From an uncultured Eubacteriales bacterium (GTDB lineage: Bacteria; Bacillota; Clostridia; Peptostreptococcales; Anaerovoracaceae), in assembly GCA_900315895.1 (NCBI GenBank), contig ONAY01000014.1, positions 1 through 35,723 of the forward strand: a stretch of DNA of 35,723 nt. The letters run 5' to 3'. Below are positions 24,201 through 30,683 of this stretch, in pieces. A model generated the notes under the pieces. The model was given only the letters and a program-made list of their open reading frames with translations. It had not been told where the DNA came from and made no database searches. The position numbers were made by a program, and so were the translations under genes. Within the stretch, counting starts at the first letter, position 1. Every line of letters starts with the position of its first letter.

Positions 24201-26502
24201 CGGCTCAGCCGTTGAGATCCGGTACACCGTTAAGGAGACCGGAAAATGGGCCGGATACATAGTGATCTATGAAGGCGAGGGAGCAGTAAGCGCCATCGCT
24301 GACGGTGTGATCACAAACCAGCAGGTAGGCACAAAGATCGTTGTGACCAAGGCGTGGCTCAATGCCGATGGCACTTCGACTCCGCCTGAGGGAGCGGAGG
24401 TGACCTTTACACTGTACGCTGACGGTCAGGCAACAGACTACACTGTGACTCTTGACGGAAATCCGGAGACCACAGCACCTGCAGGAACCGGCGGTTATGA
24501 GAGCGAAGCATGGAAGGCTGCTTTCATTAATCTTCCCAAGGAAAAGAACCTAGATGGTACGGCTGTTGCCATTGACTACACTGTAGTTGAGAGTGGCAGC
24601 TGGCCGGGATACCAGATAAGCTATCCGGGCGGAGAGACCGCAACATACGCAACAAACAACACAACTATAACAAACTATCAGAAGACCACTGAAATTTCCG
24701 TCACCAAGGCATGGGCGCCTATCGTAGGAGATGTTCCCAGGGGAGCGAATGTGGAATTCACTCTCTGGGCTGACGGCCAGGCCACCAACTACACCGTCAC
24801 TCTTGACGGGACCACAGATCCTGATCCGGAGGGCACAGGCGGATATGAAAGCGAGGCCTGGAAGGCCAGCTTCGTAAACCTTCCCAAGTACAGGGTAGAG
24901 AACGATCGGCTGGTCGAGATCGGTTATACCGTGACCGAGAGCGGTCAGTGGCCGGGATATACCGTAAGCTACGGAGACAACAACGAGACCTTCGCAGTGG
25001 ACGGCGGAACCATCACCAACACTGAGGTCATGACCGGGCTCAGTGTGACCAAGGCCTGGAAGAACGCAGACGGTTCCACCACTGCACCGGATGGCGCAAA
25101 AGTAACCTTCACGCTTTACGCTGACGGCCAGCCCACCAACTTCAAAGTTGAGCTCGTGGGAATCGACAATGCGGATTCCATCATGCAGGGCGGACAGGAA
25201 ACACCTGCCTGGACGGCCTCCTTTGTCAGACTTCCCAAGTACAGGATCAACGACAAGGATGAGGCCGTGGAGATCGTCTACACAGTGGAGGAGACCGGCA
25301 CATGGCCGGGCTACACCGTAAGCTACGGCGATAACCAAGAGACCTTCGCGGTTGATGGCGGAACCATAACCAACGAACAGATCACCACCGAGATCGGCGG
25401 ATTCAAGACCTGGAGCGACGATGACTTCTTCGTTGACGGAGTACCCGTAAACGGATACCAGAGACCTGAGAGCATCACTATCGACCTCCTTGCAGACGGC
25501 ACAGTGATCGACTCAAAGACAGTCACTGAAGACGACGACTGGGAGTATGTATTCACAGATCTTCCCAAGTACAAGATCGTAGACGGACAGGCTGTGGAGA
25601 TCGTGTATACGGTAGAAGAAGAGACCGTCCCGGGCTACACAGCAGTAGCTGAGGGAACCGATGTGGAAAACACACCAGTCAGCAAAGAGGATGTAAGACC
25701 TACTCAGATTCTTTTGATAAAGGTAGATGCACTTACATGGGACGCCATCCAGGGTGATGAGAGCATTGAGCCCATAGTACCCGGAGAGAACGTTCCATCA
25801 ACGGGAATGGCAGGGGCAGAATTCGTGCTCACCGCTCCGGATGGAAGCGAGACCACGCTGACCACAGGCGCGGACGGAACTCTCACCATGGAGTTTACCG
25901 CTGAAGGCAGGTATGTTCTCAGAGAGACCAAGGCGCCGGAAGGCTATCAGAATCCCGGAGAGGAATATACCATCGATATCGTGAAGTCGCCGCTGGGCTG
26001 GGTGGAACTTGTAGATGATGAGAGTGCACCCGGCGGAAAGATCTGGGTACGGCATTACGTACTGGATGCATTCGCTGCCGACTTCTCCTTTACCAATGAT
26101 TGCATGATCGTCAAAGATCCTCCCGAGCTTATCAACATCGAAGGCGAGAAGATCTGGGACGACGGAAACGATGCAGACAAGATCAGACCGAAGGAGATCA
26201 CTGTAGAGCTTTATGCCGATGGCGAGAAGATCGGCCAGCAGACAGTAACTGCTGCAAACAACTGGAAGTACAGCTTCACAGATCTTCCCAAGGCGAAGGA
26301 CGGTAAGGAGATCGTTTACACCGTGGGCGAGATCCCGGTGAAGGGCTACACCACTGTGATCGACGGATTCAAGATCACCAACACCCACAAGGTGATCAAG
26401 ACCGGAGACGAGATGAACCTGGGACTGTGGATCGGCATCCTGGCGATTGCCGTGGCAGCCATAGGAATCATCGCCATCCTGATTTTTAGGAAAAAGAAAT
26501 AA
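18277..26502 (+). CDS. 2741-residue surface protein with SdrD-B-like, CnaB and SpaA-like domains
   Basis: This is a very large secreted protein, probably an adhesin or stalk. In order it shows a signal peptide (MKITRKLLAVLLCMAVIFSM..., cleaved near AFA), a low-complexity linker with EEPVTEEPVTEEPITEGP, and about 1000 residues without a recognised family. The latter includes a calcium-loop-like DTNGDGIVDVVD near 430. A DUF11/isopeptide-like segment (DTLPKGVTYNEDAML, then VTIDNSAENGQTYTNVAEV) follows, then an SdrD-B-like domain (GLAWYDENFDGARQATEKKLAGITVKL). Seven tandem CnaB repeats start near 1665, a SpaA-like domain (AGAEFVL to YVLRETKAPEGY) near 2490, and a last CnaB near 2619. The tail is KTGD, a hydrophobic helix and RKKK. 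The start has GAGGG seven bases upstream. No sortase gene is nearby. Confidence 0.88.
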   Translation: MKITRKLLAVLLCMAVIFSMGVDTAFAFDLPGNYAQEEAAGEAVLSDTEETDGSDIDGDAQGDPAFDVEESTQEEPVTEEPVTEEPITEGPLPEGSTTDAVGPEAAEPDVTDPVVTDPEVSIITKEEPANRDAVYTVALNDDFPLDTDAHAGRLFEWIGGATFEVYDENGNVVTDEEIRSRYAFHIIDVTGTEEGFEWDMGESYVLSPVNDVIYTVQFAIFETATGEQVSPTYTRTIKTYNSSQILPLLDSDDQYVTRAWVEPSTYQTGFAPWDADNNPGNDQNATNNIVRSFDSIHYEVIYQTKSYSENYYKEGYVGFLILMADENGNPLDPDGSEAYVVKDSVSWMKTDSANTKLNRKIGKEEFTVNGVTQTYSYVQGYLHLVADEQADNVMPVASSSVEFDVNAGAMINGSTIKPLVYVWCQYNDFGDTNGDGIVDVVDTTHVCENDATHAHAQNGGKELVQVAIPKVIVSAFPRYNIQLKTYNSDGNIWGIGGVLGTYDFSTGNDKALDKSAGSVYGRGYGMGITVQLYNSKSDKNLKGIEFPRGDIQLDINFSGKFTPDSPNGAVYPMDYTGAEAGFAPLIWSTEGNKGGAGQQDGRNLSQFTTEGFPRYVAPYNKKGANDVLTDGNLWGTASCYDGGTWNVQRIDSDTIRYTIKNYKFNSAWFPAQNGLLLDWRYDANIYWDPRMGIENSCHIGCFSAAELWVVLPLISPDGERLEDHKAPNGAEYGSGIETFFVEDSSLVATSASGVNVGYRDANGNYYVGEGEPGDGYTQVTDTSNQERTSDDKLSFTAETYKWTAGTYSASVKYSSPSITDLYWIYDASSIPGITKVGPAQANGRDVAEISQPISFWWRTSVGLGKNSDVLNSSYGTNALVLFDDAGVRLNSEAGRMSNTEHSGYQRSKFLFAAKPDGTGWKHYGLKPDSTDENGTVWYCDEATGSITTDKKTYLAYDYEQTTAQEGDLVYYTSYADLVADGKVCVGVLGEARSLTKSSSTKYATFKNLIKVRDDAMMGYVYQIDIKSRAWTAKTYEDAGLSVDTDGDIVSRMDIQNGTATTEQQYFFEHPTYRGNQTKYYVKSTYNETGVYTGGHSPHDTVRGDSLYIIPFRPSITKYILQVKESGTTKEVYNMDENQNIVDFRLSTKLYQRVPNESDFVSTTTLIVKDTLPKGVTYNEDAMLGGTYTKSATPGYHGSWSGGALPGETYELTLANGQTYTIEFPEPEVVTNTNGVTTLTFRFADFPVGADPIDIFYSVTIDNSAENGQTYTNVAEVDTSDVHLLSDEVYETRSEVDFSVIRTFTISLSKLTEKSFVDISAQIGYTMAWQNVGNNDVTNAPMIDTLPYNGDGNGTSFSGTYTLSSVKLTNNNGTKTSPIKDFTGLRVFYTTDTAVRDIDVSLWKDDSIQSGSVTDLDGNTFSCQWTEATVNADGTVTGIDPNATAFCILGPLKSKKMVEAACVIDPSNNEPGDKYVNAISIKGSITIARGIVLNRILSGLAWYDENFDGARQATEKKLAGITVKLVNKSDFEDAVGPGDHQSPAPAPVPQRSSSTVTGIAPAINLRGEECVTTTGTDGKYEFAYLAAGEYVAIFMDGETVLSDFYMSPLEADTAREVNNSNTILVAADEEGHVDYGYLYVTMPQADDIKASPYMIRNEDMGLVEAINIYAEKKWQTADGGEEPPEGAKITFTLTGGGNAYSVELDGTPDDPLEANAIGAFESAAWYATFQNLPKYDVDDTGKTVEIEYELTESVKWPAFTDTYSDNAGALTEGDVGTVTNTETTMEVLVKKAWQNADGTTTPPEGAQVTFTLYADGDPTGYSVPLDGTPDEEITGAGGFEAKPWNALFRKLPKYKVVEGEATEIQYTVEESGQWPGYTVVYPDATQSFAVSGDTITNVQKKTELSVIKAWKNVDGTTTAPEGAEVTFTLLADEAPTSYTVTLDGTADTTVPTGTGGYESEAWKATFVNLPKYKTANGSAVEIRYTVKETGKWAGYIVIYEGEGAVSAIADGVITNQQVGTKIVVTKAWLNADGTSTPPEGAEVTFTLYADGQATDYTVTLDGNPETTAPAGTGGYESEAWKAAFINLPKEKNLDGTAVAIDYTVVESGSWPGYQISYPGGETATYATNNTTITNYQKTTEISVTKAWAPIVGDVPRGANVEFTLWADGQATNYTVTLDGTTDPDPEGTGGYESEAWKASFVNLPKYRVENDRLVEIGYTVTESGQWPGYTVSYGDNNETFAVDGGTITNTEVMTGLSVTKAWKNADGSTTAPDGAKVTFTLYADGQPTNFKVELVGIDNADSIMQGGQETPAWTASFVRLPKYRINDKDEAVEIVYTVEETGTWPGYTVSYGDNQETFAVDGGTITNEQITTEIGGFKTWSDDDFFVDGVPVNGYQRPESITIDLLADGTVIDSKTVTEDDDWEYVFTDLPKYKIVDGQAVEIVYTVEEETVPGYTAVAEGTDVENTPVSKEDVRPTQILLIKVDALTWDAIQGDESIEPIVPGENVPSTGMAGAEFVLTAPDGSETTLTTGADGTLTMEFTAEGRYVLRETKAPEGYQNPGEEYTIDIVKSPLGWVELVDDESAPGGKIWVRHYVLDAFAADFSFTNDCMIVKDPPELINIEGEKIWDDGNDADKIRPKEITVELYADGEKIGQQTVTAANNWKYSFTDLPKAKDGKEIVYTVGEIPVKGYTTVIDGFKITNTHKVIKTGDEMNLGLWIGILAIAVAAIGIIAILIFRKKK
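23268..25709 (+). repeat. seven tandem CnaB repeats inside the surface-protein gene
   Basis: Units begin near residues 1665, 1784, 1902, 2020, 2139, 2254 and 2372, a period of 115-119 residues (about 345-357 bp). Each has a KAW-type Lys near its start (VTKAW, VIKAW, VKKAW; FKTW in the last), PPEGA-type and FTLYADG strands, a NLPKY block, and a Glu in YTVEES/YTVTES. The first six end with TITN, VITN or TVTN. Lys, Glu and Asn are the residues expected for an internal Lys-Asn isopeptide bond. The last unit is more divergent. Confidence 0.88.
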
Positions 26503-26524
26503 GAGATAGTGGATTTCAAAGAAG

Positions 26525-26561
26525 GGACCGCGGGCCGAGGCTCGCGGTCCTTGGATTTTTT
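26525..26561 (+). terminator. terminator of the surface-protein gene
   Basis: GGACCGCG (26525-26532) pairs with CGCGGTCC (26543-26550), extendable by a G-T and a G-C pair. A T6 tract begins five bases later and continues into TTTTGCGC (26558-26565). Confidence 0.65.
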
Positions 26562-26596
26562 GCGCTCTGATATCTAAAAAAGTATATCGGGAGGGG

Positions 26597-26650
26597 TTGA
26601 CATTTGCAATCTCGTTAAATATAATTAACTAAGGTTAGAAGAGGTTAACC
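26597..26650 (+). promoter_or_regulatory. feo promoter with candidate iron-responsive operator
   Basis: TTGACA (26597-26602) and TATAAT (26620-26625) are perfect and 17 bp apart. Overlapping the -10 and start region are TTAAC (26625-26629), GGTTAG (26633-26638) and the palindrome GGTTAACC (26643-26650). These look like half-sites of a DtxR/IdeR-type iron repressor. The promoter is clear; the operator is an inference. Confidence 0.65.
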
Positions 26651-26680
26651 GATATTGTTCCTTTCGCATAGGAGAACAGG

Positions 26681-26995
26681 ATGGAGAATATATTAAAGAT
26701 GAAATGGTTTACCAAAGAACCCAGCAAGGCTTCAGATAGTGTCGAAGAAGTGAGGTCAGAGAGAGTATCTGGCGGGAAAATGGATCTTCATGATGCTGAG
26801 CCAGGCGTGACTTATACAATAAAGGAGATAAACACCGAAGATGAGGATATGAATGCCTTCCTTTTCAGGCTGGGCTGCTATACCGGAGAGCCGGTGACTC
26901 TGATCTCAAAGAAAAAGAAGAACTGCATAGTAGTCATAAAGGATGGCAGGTACAACCTTGATAATCTTCTGGCTGAAGCAATCATCGTAGAATAA
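26681..26995 (+). CDS. feoA: FeoA-domain protein
   Basis: This 104-residue protein has a FeoA SH3-like domain from about residue 36 (LHDAEPGVTYTIKEINTEDE, FLFRLGCYTGEPVTLISKKKKNCIVVIKDGRYNLD, AEAIIV). The first 35 residues are a charged extension not usual in the shortest FeoA proteins (about 75-80 residues). FeoA is a small cytoplasmic partner of the FeoB ferrous-iron transporter. It is preceded by a perfect promoter and AGGAG six bases before the ATG, and is followed after 157 bp by feoB. The gap holds two hairpins and a GTTAG/CTAAC inverted repeat. Confidence 0.85.
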   Translation: MENILKMKWFTKEPSKASDSVEEVRSERVSGGKMDLHDAEPGVTYTIKEINTEDEDMNAFLFRLGCYTGEPVTLISKKKKNCIVVIKDGRYNLDNLLAEAIIVE

Positions 26996-27004
26996 CGGGA
27001 ATAT

Positions 27005-27093
27005 AGCGCTTTGAGTTCTACCAAAGCGCTTAAATTATCTCACTGGGTTAGATAAAACTAACAAAGATTACCGCCGGCTAAGGCTAGGCGGTA
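27005..27093 (+). promoter_or_regulatory. feoA-feoB gap: hairpins and candidate iron box
   Basis: AGCGCTTTG (27005-27013) pairs with CAAAGCGCT (27022-27030) without a T-run. GTTAGATAAAACTAAC (27047-27062) is a 5-bp inverted repeat with a 6-nt centre, similar in style to DtxR-family sites. TACCGCC (27069-27075) pairs with GGCGGTA (27087-27093). These may tune feoB relative to feoA. Confidence 0.45.
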
Positions 27094-27152
27094 AAAAGCC
27101 ACAGCAGAGAGTTTTTTGATAGTTTACTATTTTTCTAAAAAGGAGTTTTAAT

Positions 27153-29165
27153 ATGAGAATTGCATTTGCCGGCAATCCCAACAGCGGAAAGACGACCATG
27201 TTTAATGCCCTGACAGGCATGAGTGAACGTGTAGGTAACTGGGCCGGCGTTACCGTAGGCAAGAAAGAGGGACCTCTGAAAGAGGAGTTCAGAGGATCGG
27301 TGGAGGTCACAGCAGTGGACCTTCCCGGCGCTTACTCCATGTCTCCTTTCACACCGGAGGAATCCATCACGTCCGAATTCGTTCGTGATGAGCACCCGGA
27401 TGCAATAGTAAATATCGTAGACGCCACCAACCTTTCCAGATCGCTTTTCTTCACAACGCAGCTTCTGGAATTGGGCATCCCCGTGGTTGTCGCATTGAAC
27501 AAGAGCGATATCAATGCCAAGGAAGGAACTGAGATCGACGTAGACAAGCTCAGCGCAAAGCTGAACTGCCCGGTCATCAAGACGGTTTCCACCGAGTCGA
27601 AGCATGCCGATCTCAAGGAGGTCATAGAGAAAGCCATCTCCTTAAACGGTAAGCTGCAGAAAGCTCCTTATCTTCAGGCTGAAATCGACCTTCACGACAA
27701 GAACGCTGTAGACAGAGAGGACCGCAAAAGATTCGACTTTGTAAACAGCATAGTAAGCGACGTTGAGGTCAGGCAGCAGCTTTCCTCCGAGAGCACAGGA
27801 GCAGATAAGCTGGACAGCTTCCTGACCAACCCGATCGCGGGTATTCTGGTCTTCGCCGCAGTGATGTACTGCGTGTTCTGGGTCTCCCAGGCATGGGCAG
27901 GCCCCGGCATTGCCGACTGGCTTGTAGGCTGGATAGAGACATTCCAGGAATGGGTAGCGGGCAAGCTTGAAAACAGCCCTGCCATCGTATCCGCCATCAT
28001 CGCTGACGGTATTGTTGGAGGCGTAGGAGCCGTAGTGGGATTCCTTCCTCTGGTAATGGTAATGTACTTCCTGCTGGCGCTCCTTGAGGACTGCGGATAT
28101 ATGGCAAGAGTATCTGCCGTAATGGACCCCATCTTTAAGCGTGTGGGTCTCTCGGGCAAAGCCATCATCCCCATCATCATCGGAACCGGATGCGGCATCC
28201 CGGCTATCATGGCCTGCCGCACCATCAGAGATGAGAGAGAGAGACGTGCATCTGCCATGCTGACCACCTTCATCCCCTGCGGAGCAAAGATCCCCGTAAT
28301 CGCACTGTTCGCAGGAGCATTCTTTGCAGGCGCCGGCTGGGTGAGCACAGTATCCTACTTCCTTGGGATCGTGCTGATCTTCCTTGGAGCCCTGCTGGTA
28401 AAGGCAGTTACCGGATACAAATATCGCAAATCCTTCTTCATCATTGAACTTCCTAAATGGAAGGCACCTAGCCTTAAGAGAGCGTTCTTTTCCATGATGG
28501 AGAGAGCCAAGGCATATATCATCAAGGCTGCGACCATCATCCTGGTCTGCAACTGCGTTGTCCAGGTGATGCAGAGCTTCAACTGGCGCTTCCAGGCAGT
28601 TGAAGAGGGAATGGAAAACACTTCCATCCTGGCTTCGATCGCTTCTCCCTTCGCCATCCTGCTGATCCCCCTGGGATTCGGCGCATGGCAGCTGGCAGCA
28701 GCGGCAGTTACCGGTTTCATTGCCAAGGAGAACGTAGTAGGAACTCTGGCAGTTGTTTACGGACTTACAAACTTCATCGATGTTGATGAACTGGAAATGA
28801 CAGGAGACGGAAACGTGGTAGCCGCCACTATGGGACTTACCTCAGTTGCAGCTCTCGCTTATCTGTTCTTCAATCTCTACACTCCGCCCTGCTTCGCAGC
28901 AATAGGCGCTATGAACTCTGAGATGAAGTCCAAAGGCTGGCTCTGGAGCGCCATCGGCCTTCAGCTTTGCACCGGCTATACCGTAGCCTTCCTCGTTTAT
29001 CAGATCGGAACTCTGATCAGTGAGGGACACCTGGGAACAGCCTTCCTGCCCGGACTCATCGCCATAATCGTGATGGCGCTCTGCATCGTTGCCATCGGCA
29101 AGAGGATGAGAGCAAACTTCGACAAGGAGTACGAGCTTCACCAGGCTCAGGCAATTGCTGACTGA
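27153..29165 (+). CDS. feoB: ferrous iron transport protein B
   Basis: This 670-residue FeoB is the inner-membrane Fe(II) transporter with an N-terminal G domain. The GTPase motifs are GNPNSGKTT (7-15), the G2 region GNWAGVT (28-34, with Ala where many FeoB proteins have Pro), DLPG (56-59) and NKSD (116-119). A helical GDI-like segment follows to about 220. The membrane domain has two Gate regions, including the conserved GTGCGIPAI segment and the Cys-containing NLYTPPCFAAIGAM stretch. AAGGAG lies seven bases before the ATG. The gene sits between feoA and a FeoB-associated Cys-rich peptide gene, completing an iron-uptake unit. Confidence 0.96.
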   Translation: MRIAFAGNPNSGKTTMFNALTGMSERVGNWAGVTVGKKEGPLKEEFRGSVEVTAVDLPGAYSMSPFTPEESITSEFVRDEHPDAIVNIVDATNLSRSLFFTTQLLELGIPVVVALNKSDINAKEGTEIDVDKLSAKLNCPVIKTVSTESKHADLKEVIEKAISLNGKLQKAPYLQAEIDLHDKNAVDREDRKRFDFVNSIVSDVEVRQQLSSESTGADKLDSFLTNPIAGILVFAAVMYCVFWVSQAWAGPGIADWLVGWIETFQEWVAGKLENSPAIVSAIIADGIVGGVGAVVGFLPLVMVMYFLLALLEDCGYMARVSAVMDPIFKRVGLSGKAIIPIIIGTGCGIPAIMACRTIRDERERRASAMLTTFIPCGAKIPVIALFAGAFFAGAGWVSTVSYFLGIVLIFLGALLVKAVTGYKYRKSFFIIELPKWKAPSLKRAFFSMMERAKAYIIKAATIILVCNCVVQVMQSFNWRFQAVEEGMENTSILASIASPFAILLIPLGFGAWQLAAAAVTGFIAKENVVGTLAVVYGLTNFIDVDELEMTGDGNVVAATMGLTSVAALAYLFFNLYTPPCFAAIGAMNSEMKSKGWLWSAIGLQLCTGYTVAFLVYQIGTLISEGHLGTAFLPGLIAIIVMALCIVAIGKRMRANFDKEYELHQAQAIAD

Positions 29166-29198
29166 TAGAGATCACTCACAATTGATTTTTTAAAACGG

Positions 29199-29223
29199 TT
29201 CCCGCAAAAGTGTTTTGCGGGAA
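29199..29223. other. hairpin between feoB and the FeoB-associated gene
   Basis: TTCCCGCAAAA (29199-29209) pairs perfectly with TTTTGCGGGAA (29213-29223) around GTG. There is no T-run on the plus side. The right arm overlaps the -35 of the following promoter. Confidence 0.6.
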
Positions 29224-29242
29224 TCGTCATGTGGTATATAAT
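29214..29242 (+). promoter_or_regulatory. putative promoter of the FeoB-associated gene
   Basis: TATAAT (29237-29242) is perfect. The -35 candidate TTTGCG (29214-29219) is weak and 17 bp upstream. Confidence 0.45.
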
Positions 29243-29276
29243 GTGTGCTGACAGAGACAGAAAGGAGATGACCCTG

Positions 29277-29495
29277 ATGGAAGGACAATGGAATATGGCA
29301 ACAGTGATCGCAGTTATAGCCATAGTGGTCATACTGTTTCTGGCCATAAGATATATAGTCCGCGAGAAGCGCAAAGGCGTCCACTGCATCGGGTGCCCCA
29401 TGGCAGGCAGCTGCACCGAAGCCTACAAGCAGATGGAGCAGGAGATGAGAGCCTGCATTAAGAGAGATATGGCTGAGCAAAGCACAGAACAGTAA
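29277..29495 (+). CDS. FeoB-associated Cys-rich membrane protein
   Basis: This 72-residue peptide has one N-terminal membrane helix (about 7-25, MATVIAVIAIVVILFLAIRYIV) followed by a short cytoplasmic domain with HCIGCPMAGSC and a later Cys. It matches the layout of the FeoB-associated Cys-rich membrane protein family found directly after feoB in Bacillota, thought to assist Fe(II) transport or bind an Fe-S centre. The ATG at 29277 is nine bases after AAGGAG. Two upstream in-frame starts fall in the promoter or overlap the ribosome site. A strong terminator follows. Confidence 0.8.
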   Translation: MEGQWNMATVIAVIAIVVILFLAIRYIVREKRKGVHCIGCPMAGSCTEAYKQMEQEMRACIKRDMAEQSTEQ

Positions 29496-29509
29496 GACAT
29501 AATTGAGAT

Positions 29510-29545
29510 CTGCCCCAATGTAAAGCGGGGCAGTTTTATTTTTTG
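29510..29545 (+). terminator. terminator after the FeoB-associated gene
   Basis: CTGCCCC (29510-29516) pairs with GGGGCAG (29527-29533) and runs into TTTTATTTTTT. Confidence 0.85.
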
Positions 29546-29562
29546 AGGGTTTAGAGTATAAT
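29534..29562 (+). promoter_or_regulatory. putative promoter of the PLP desulfhydrase gene
   Basis: TATAAT at 29557-29562 is perfect. The only -35 at the right distance (TTTTAT, 29534-29539) lies in the T-tract of the previous terminator. Confidence 0.45.
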
Positions 29563-29590
29563 ACGGGTGACTCAGACCAAGGAGGAAATC

Positions 29591-30613
29591 ATGAGCTTCA
29601 GTGTGGATAAACTTAATATTCTTTATGAGACGCCTGTGGAATATCTTCCCCGCATAAGCGAAGAGCTGGGCATCGAATTCTATATCAAAAGGGACGACCT
29701 GACGCCCCTCGGAGCAGGCGGCAACAAGCTCAGGAAACTGGAATACCTGGTGAAGGATGCCATGAACAAGGGCGCCACCATGCTGATCACCGTAGGCGGA
29801 GGTCAGACCAATCATGGCAGACAGACCGCCGCCATGGCCGCGAAGTACGGCATGAAGTGCGCGATCCTTGCGGTGGATGAGTATCCGGGAGAGCTCAGCG
29901 CCAATATGCTTTTGGACAGACTTTTCGGCTGTGAGCTCTATTTAAAGCGTCCCGACGACCGGCCGGAATCTCTGCAACTCAATGAACTCGTGGAATCGGT
30001 GACTGCCAAGTACGAGGCTTTGGGCGAAAAGGTATACTTCATTCCAGTTGGAGGATCCAACGTTCTGGGTGCTCTGGGGTATTACGACTGTGCCGTGGAA
30101 CTGGACCGCCAGGCCCGTGCTATGGGTCTTGACAGGGCGAGAGTAATAGATACCGTGGGTTCCACGGGAACATATGCGGGGCTTTACCTGGGGCTCAGGG
30201 ATGTGAAATCAGACCTCCATCTGACAGGCATCGCCATAATGCCCTTCGGCGAAAAGAGCTTCGGCCGGCTGGAAAAATACATGAAGGAGGTCAAGGACGC
30301 CTTCGGTATGGATGTGGAGGTAGACCCGAAGGACTTTGACATAGAGACCGGATATGTGAGGGGAGGATACAATCTGCCCTCCAAAGAAGTGAGGGAGGCC
30401 ATAGAACTTATGGCGTCGCAGGAGGGAATCCTGCTGGACCCCTGCTATACCGGCAAGGCCTTCGCAGGGATAATGGATATGATCCGGGAGGGAAAGATCG
30501 CCCGGGGAGAGAAGATCATATTCATCCACACCGGGGGAATGCCGGGCCTGTACACGCCTGCCCACAGGGTGGAGCTCGAGAAGGAAATCATGGACGGAGT
30601 CCACGTGCTGTAA
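29591..30613 (+). CDS. D-cysteine desulfhydrase / ACC deaminase-family PLP enzyme
   Basis: This 340-residue fold-type II PLP enzyme has its Schiff-base lysine in AGGNKLRKLEYL (Lys46), a substrate-carboxylate loop GGGQTNHGRQTAA (69-81) and a phosphate-binding GSTGTYAGL near 195. It resembles the D-cysteine desulfhydrase (DcyD)/ACC deaminase family, which cleaves D-cysteine to pyruvate, H2S and ammonia. True ACC deaminase is rarer and cannot be excluded by eye. The ATG at 29591 has GGAGG five bases upstream. An in-frame upstream ATG at 29567 falls too close to the -10. The gene is monocistronic and ends at a bidirectional terminator. Confidence 0.82.
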   Translation: MSFSVDKLNILYETPVEYLPRISEELGIEFYIKRDDLTPLGAGGNKLRKLEYLVKDAMNKGATMLITVGGGQTNHGRQTAAMAAKYGMKCAILAVDEYPGELSANMLLDRLFGCELYLKRPDDRPESLQLNELVESVTAKYEALGEKVYFIPVGGSNVLGALGYYDCAVELDRQARAMGLDRARVIDTVGSTGTYAGLYLGLRDVKSDLHLTGIAIMPFGEKSFGRLEKYMKEVKDAFGMDVEVDPKDFDIETGYVRGGYNLPSKEVREAIELMASQEGILLDPCYTGKAFAGIMDMIREGKIARGEKIIFIHTGGMPGLYTPAHRVELEKEIMDGVHVL

Positions 30614-30641
30614 CGGCGCGGAGAAATGAGAAGACAACAAA

Positions 30642-30674
30642 AGGCGGGGCGCCGGTGGCGTCCCGCCTGTGTTT
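30642..30674. terminator. bidirectional terminator between convergent genes
   Basis: A 12-bp stem with one G-T pair (30642-30653 with 30657-30668) has a GTTTTT run to its right and an AACAAAA run to its left (T-rich on the minus strand). It serves the desulfhydrase gene and pncB. Confidence 0.8.
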
Positions 30675-30683
30675 TTAGGGGAA

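Noticed and set aside
21745-25338. Long antisense ORFs opposite the giant surface-protein gene
   Set aside because: They are shadows of a long GC-biased repeat-rich gene. Their products are low-complexity reverse readings without domains or ribosome sites.
25785-25820. Internal VPSTG as a cell-wall sorting site
   Set aside because: It is not followed by a hydrophobic segment and charged tail, so it is a domain linker.
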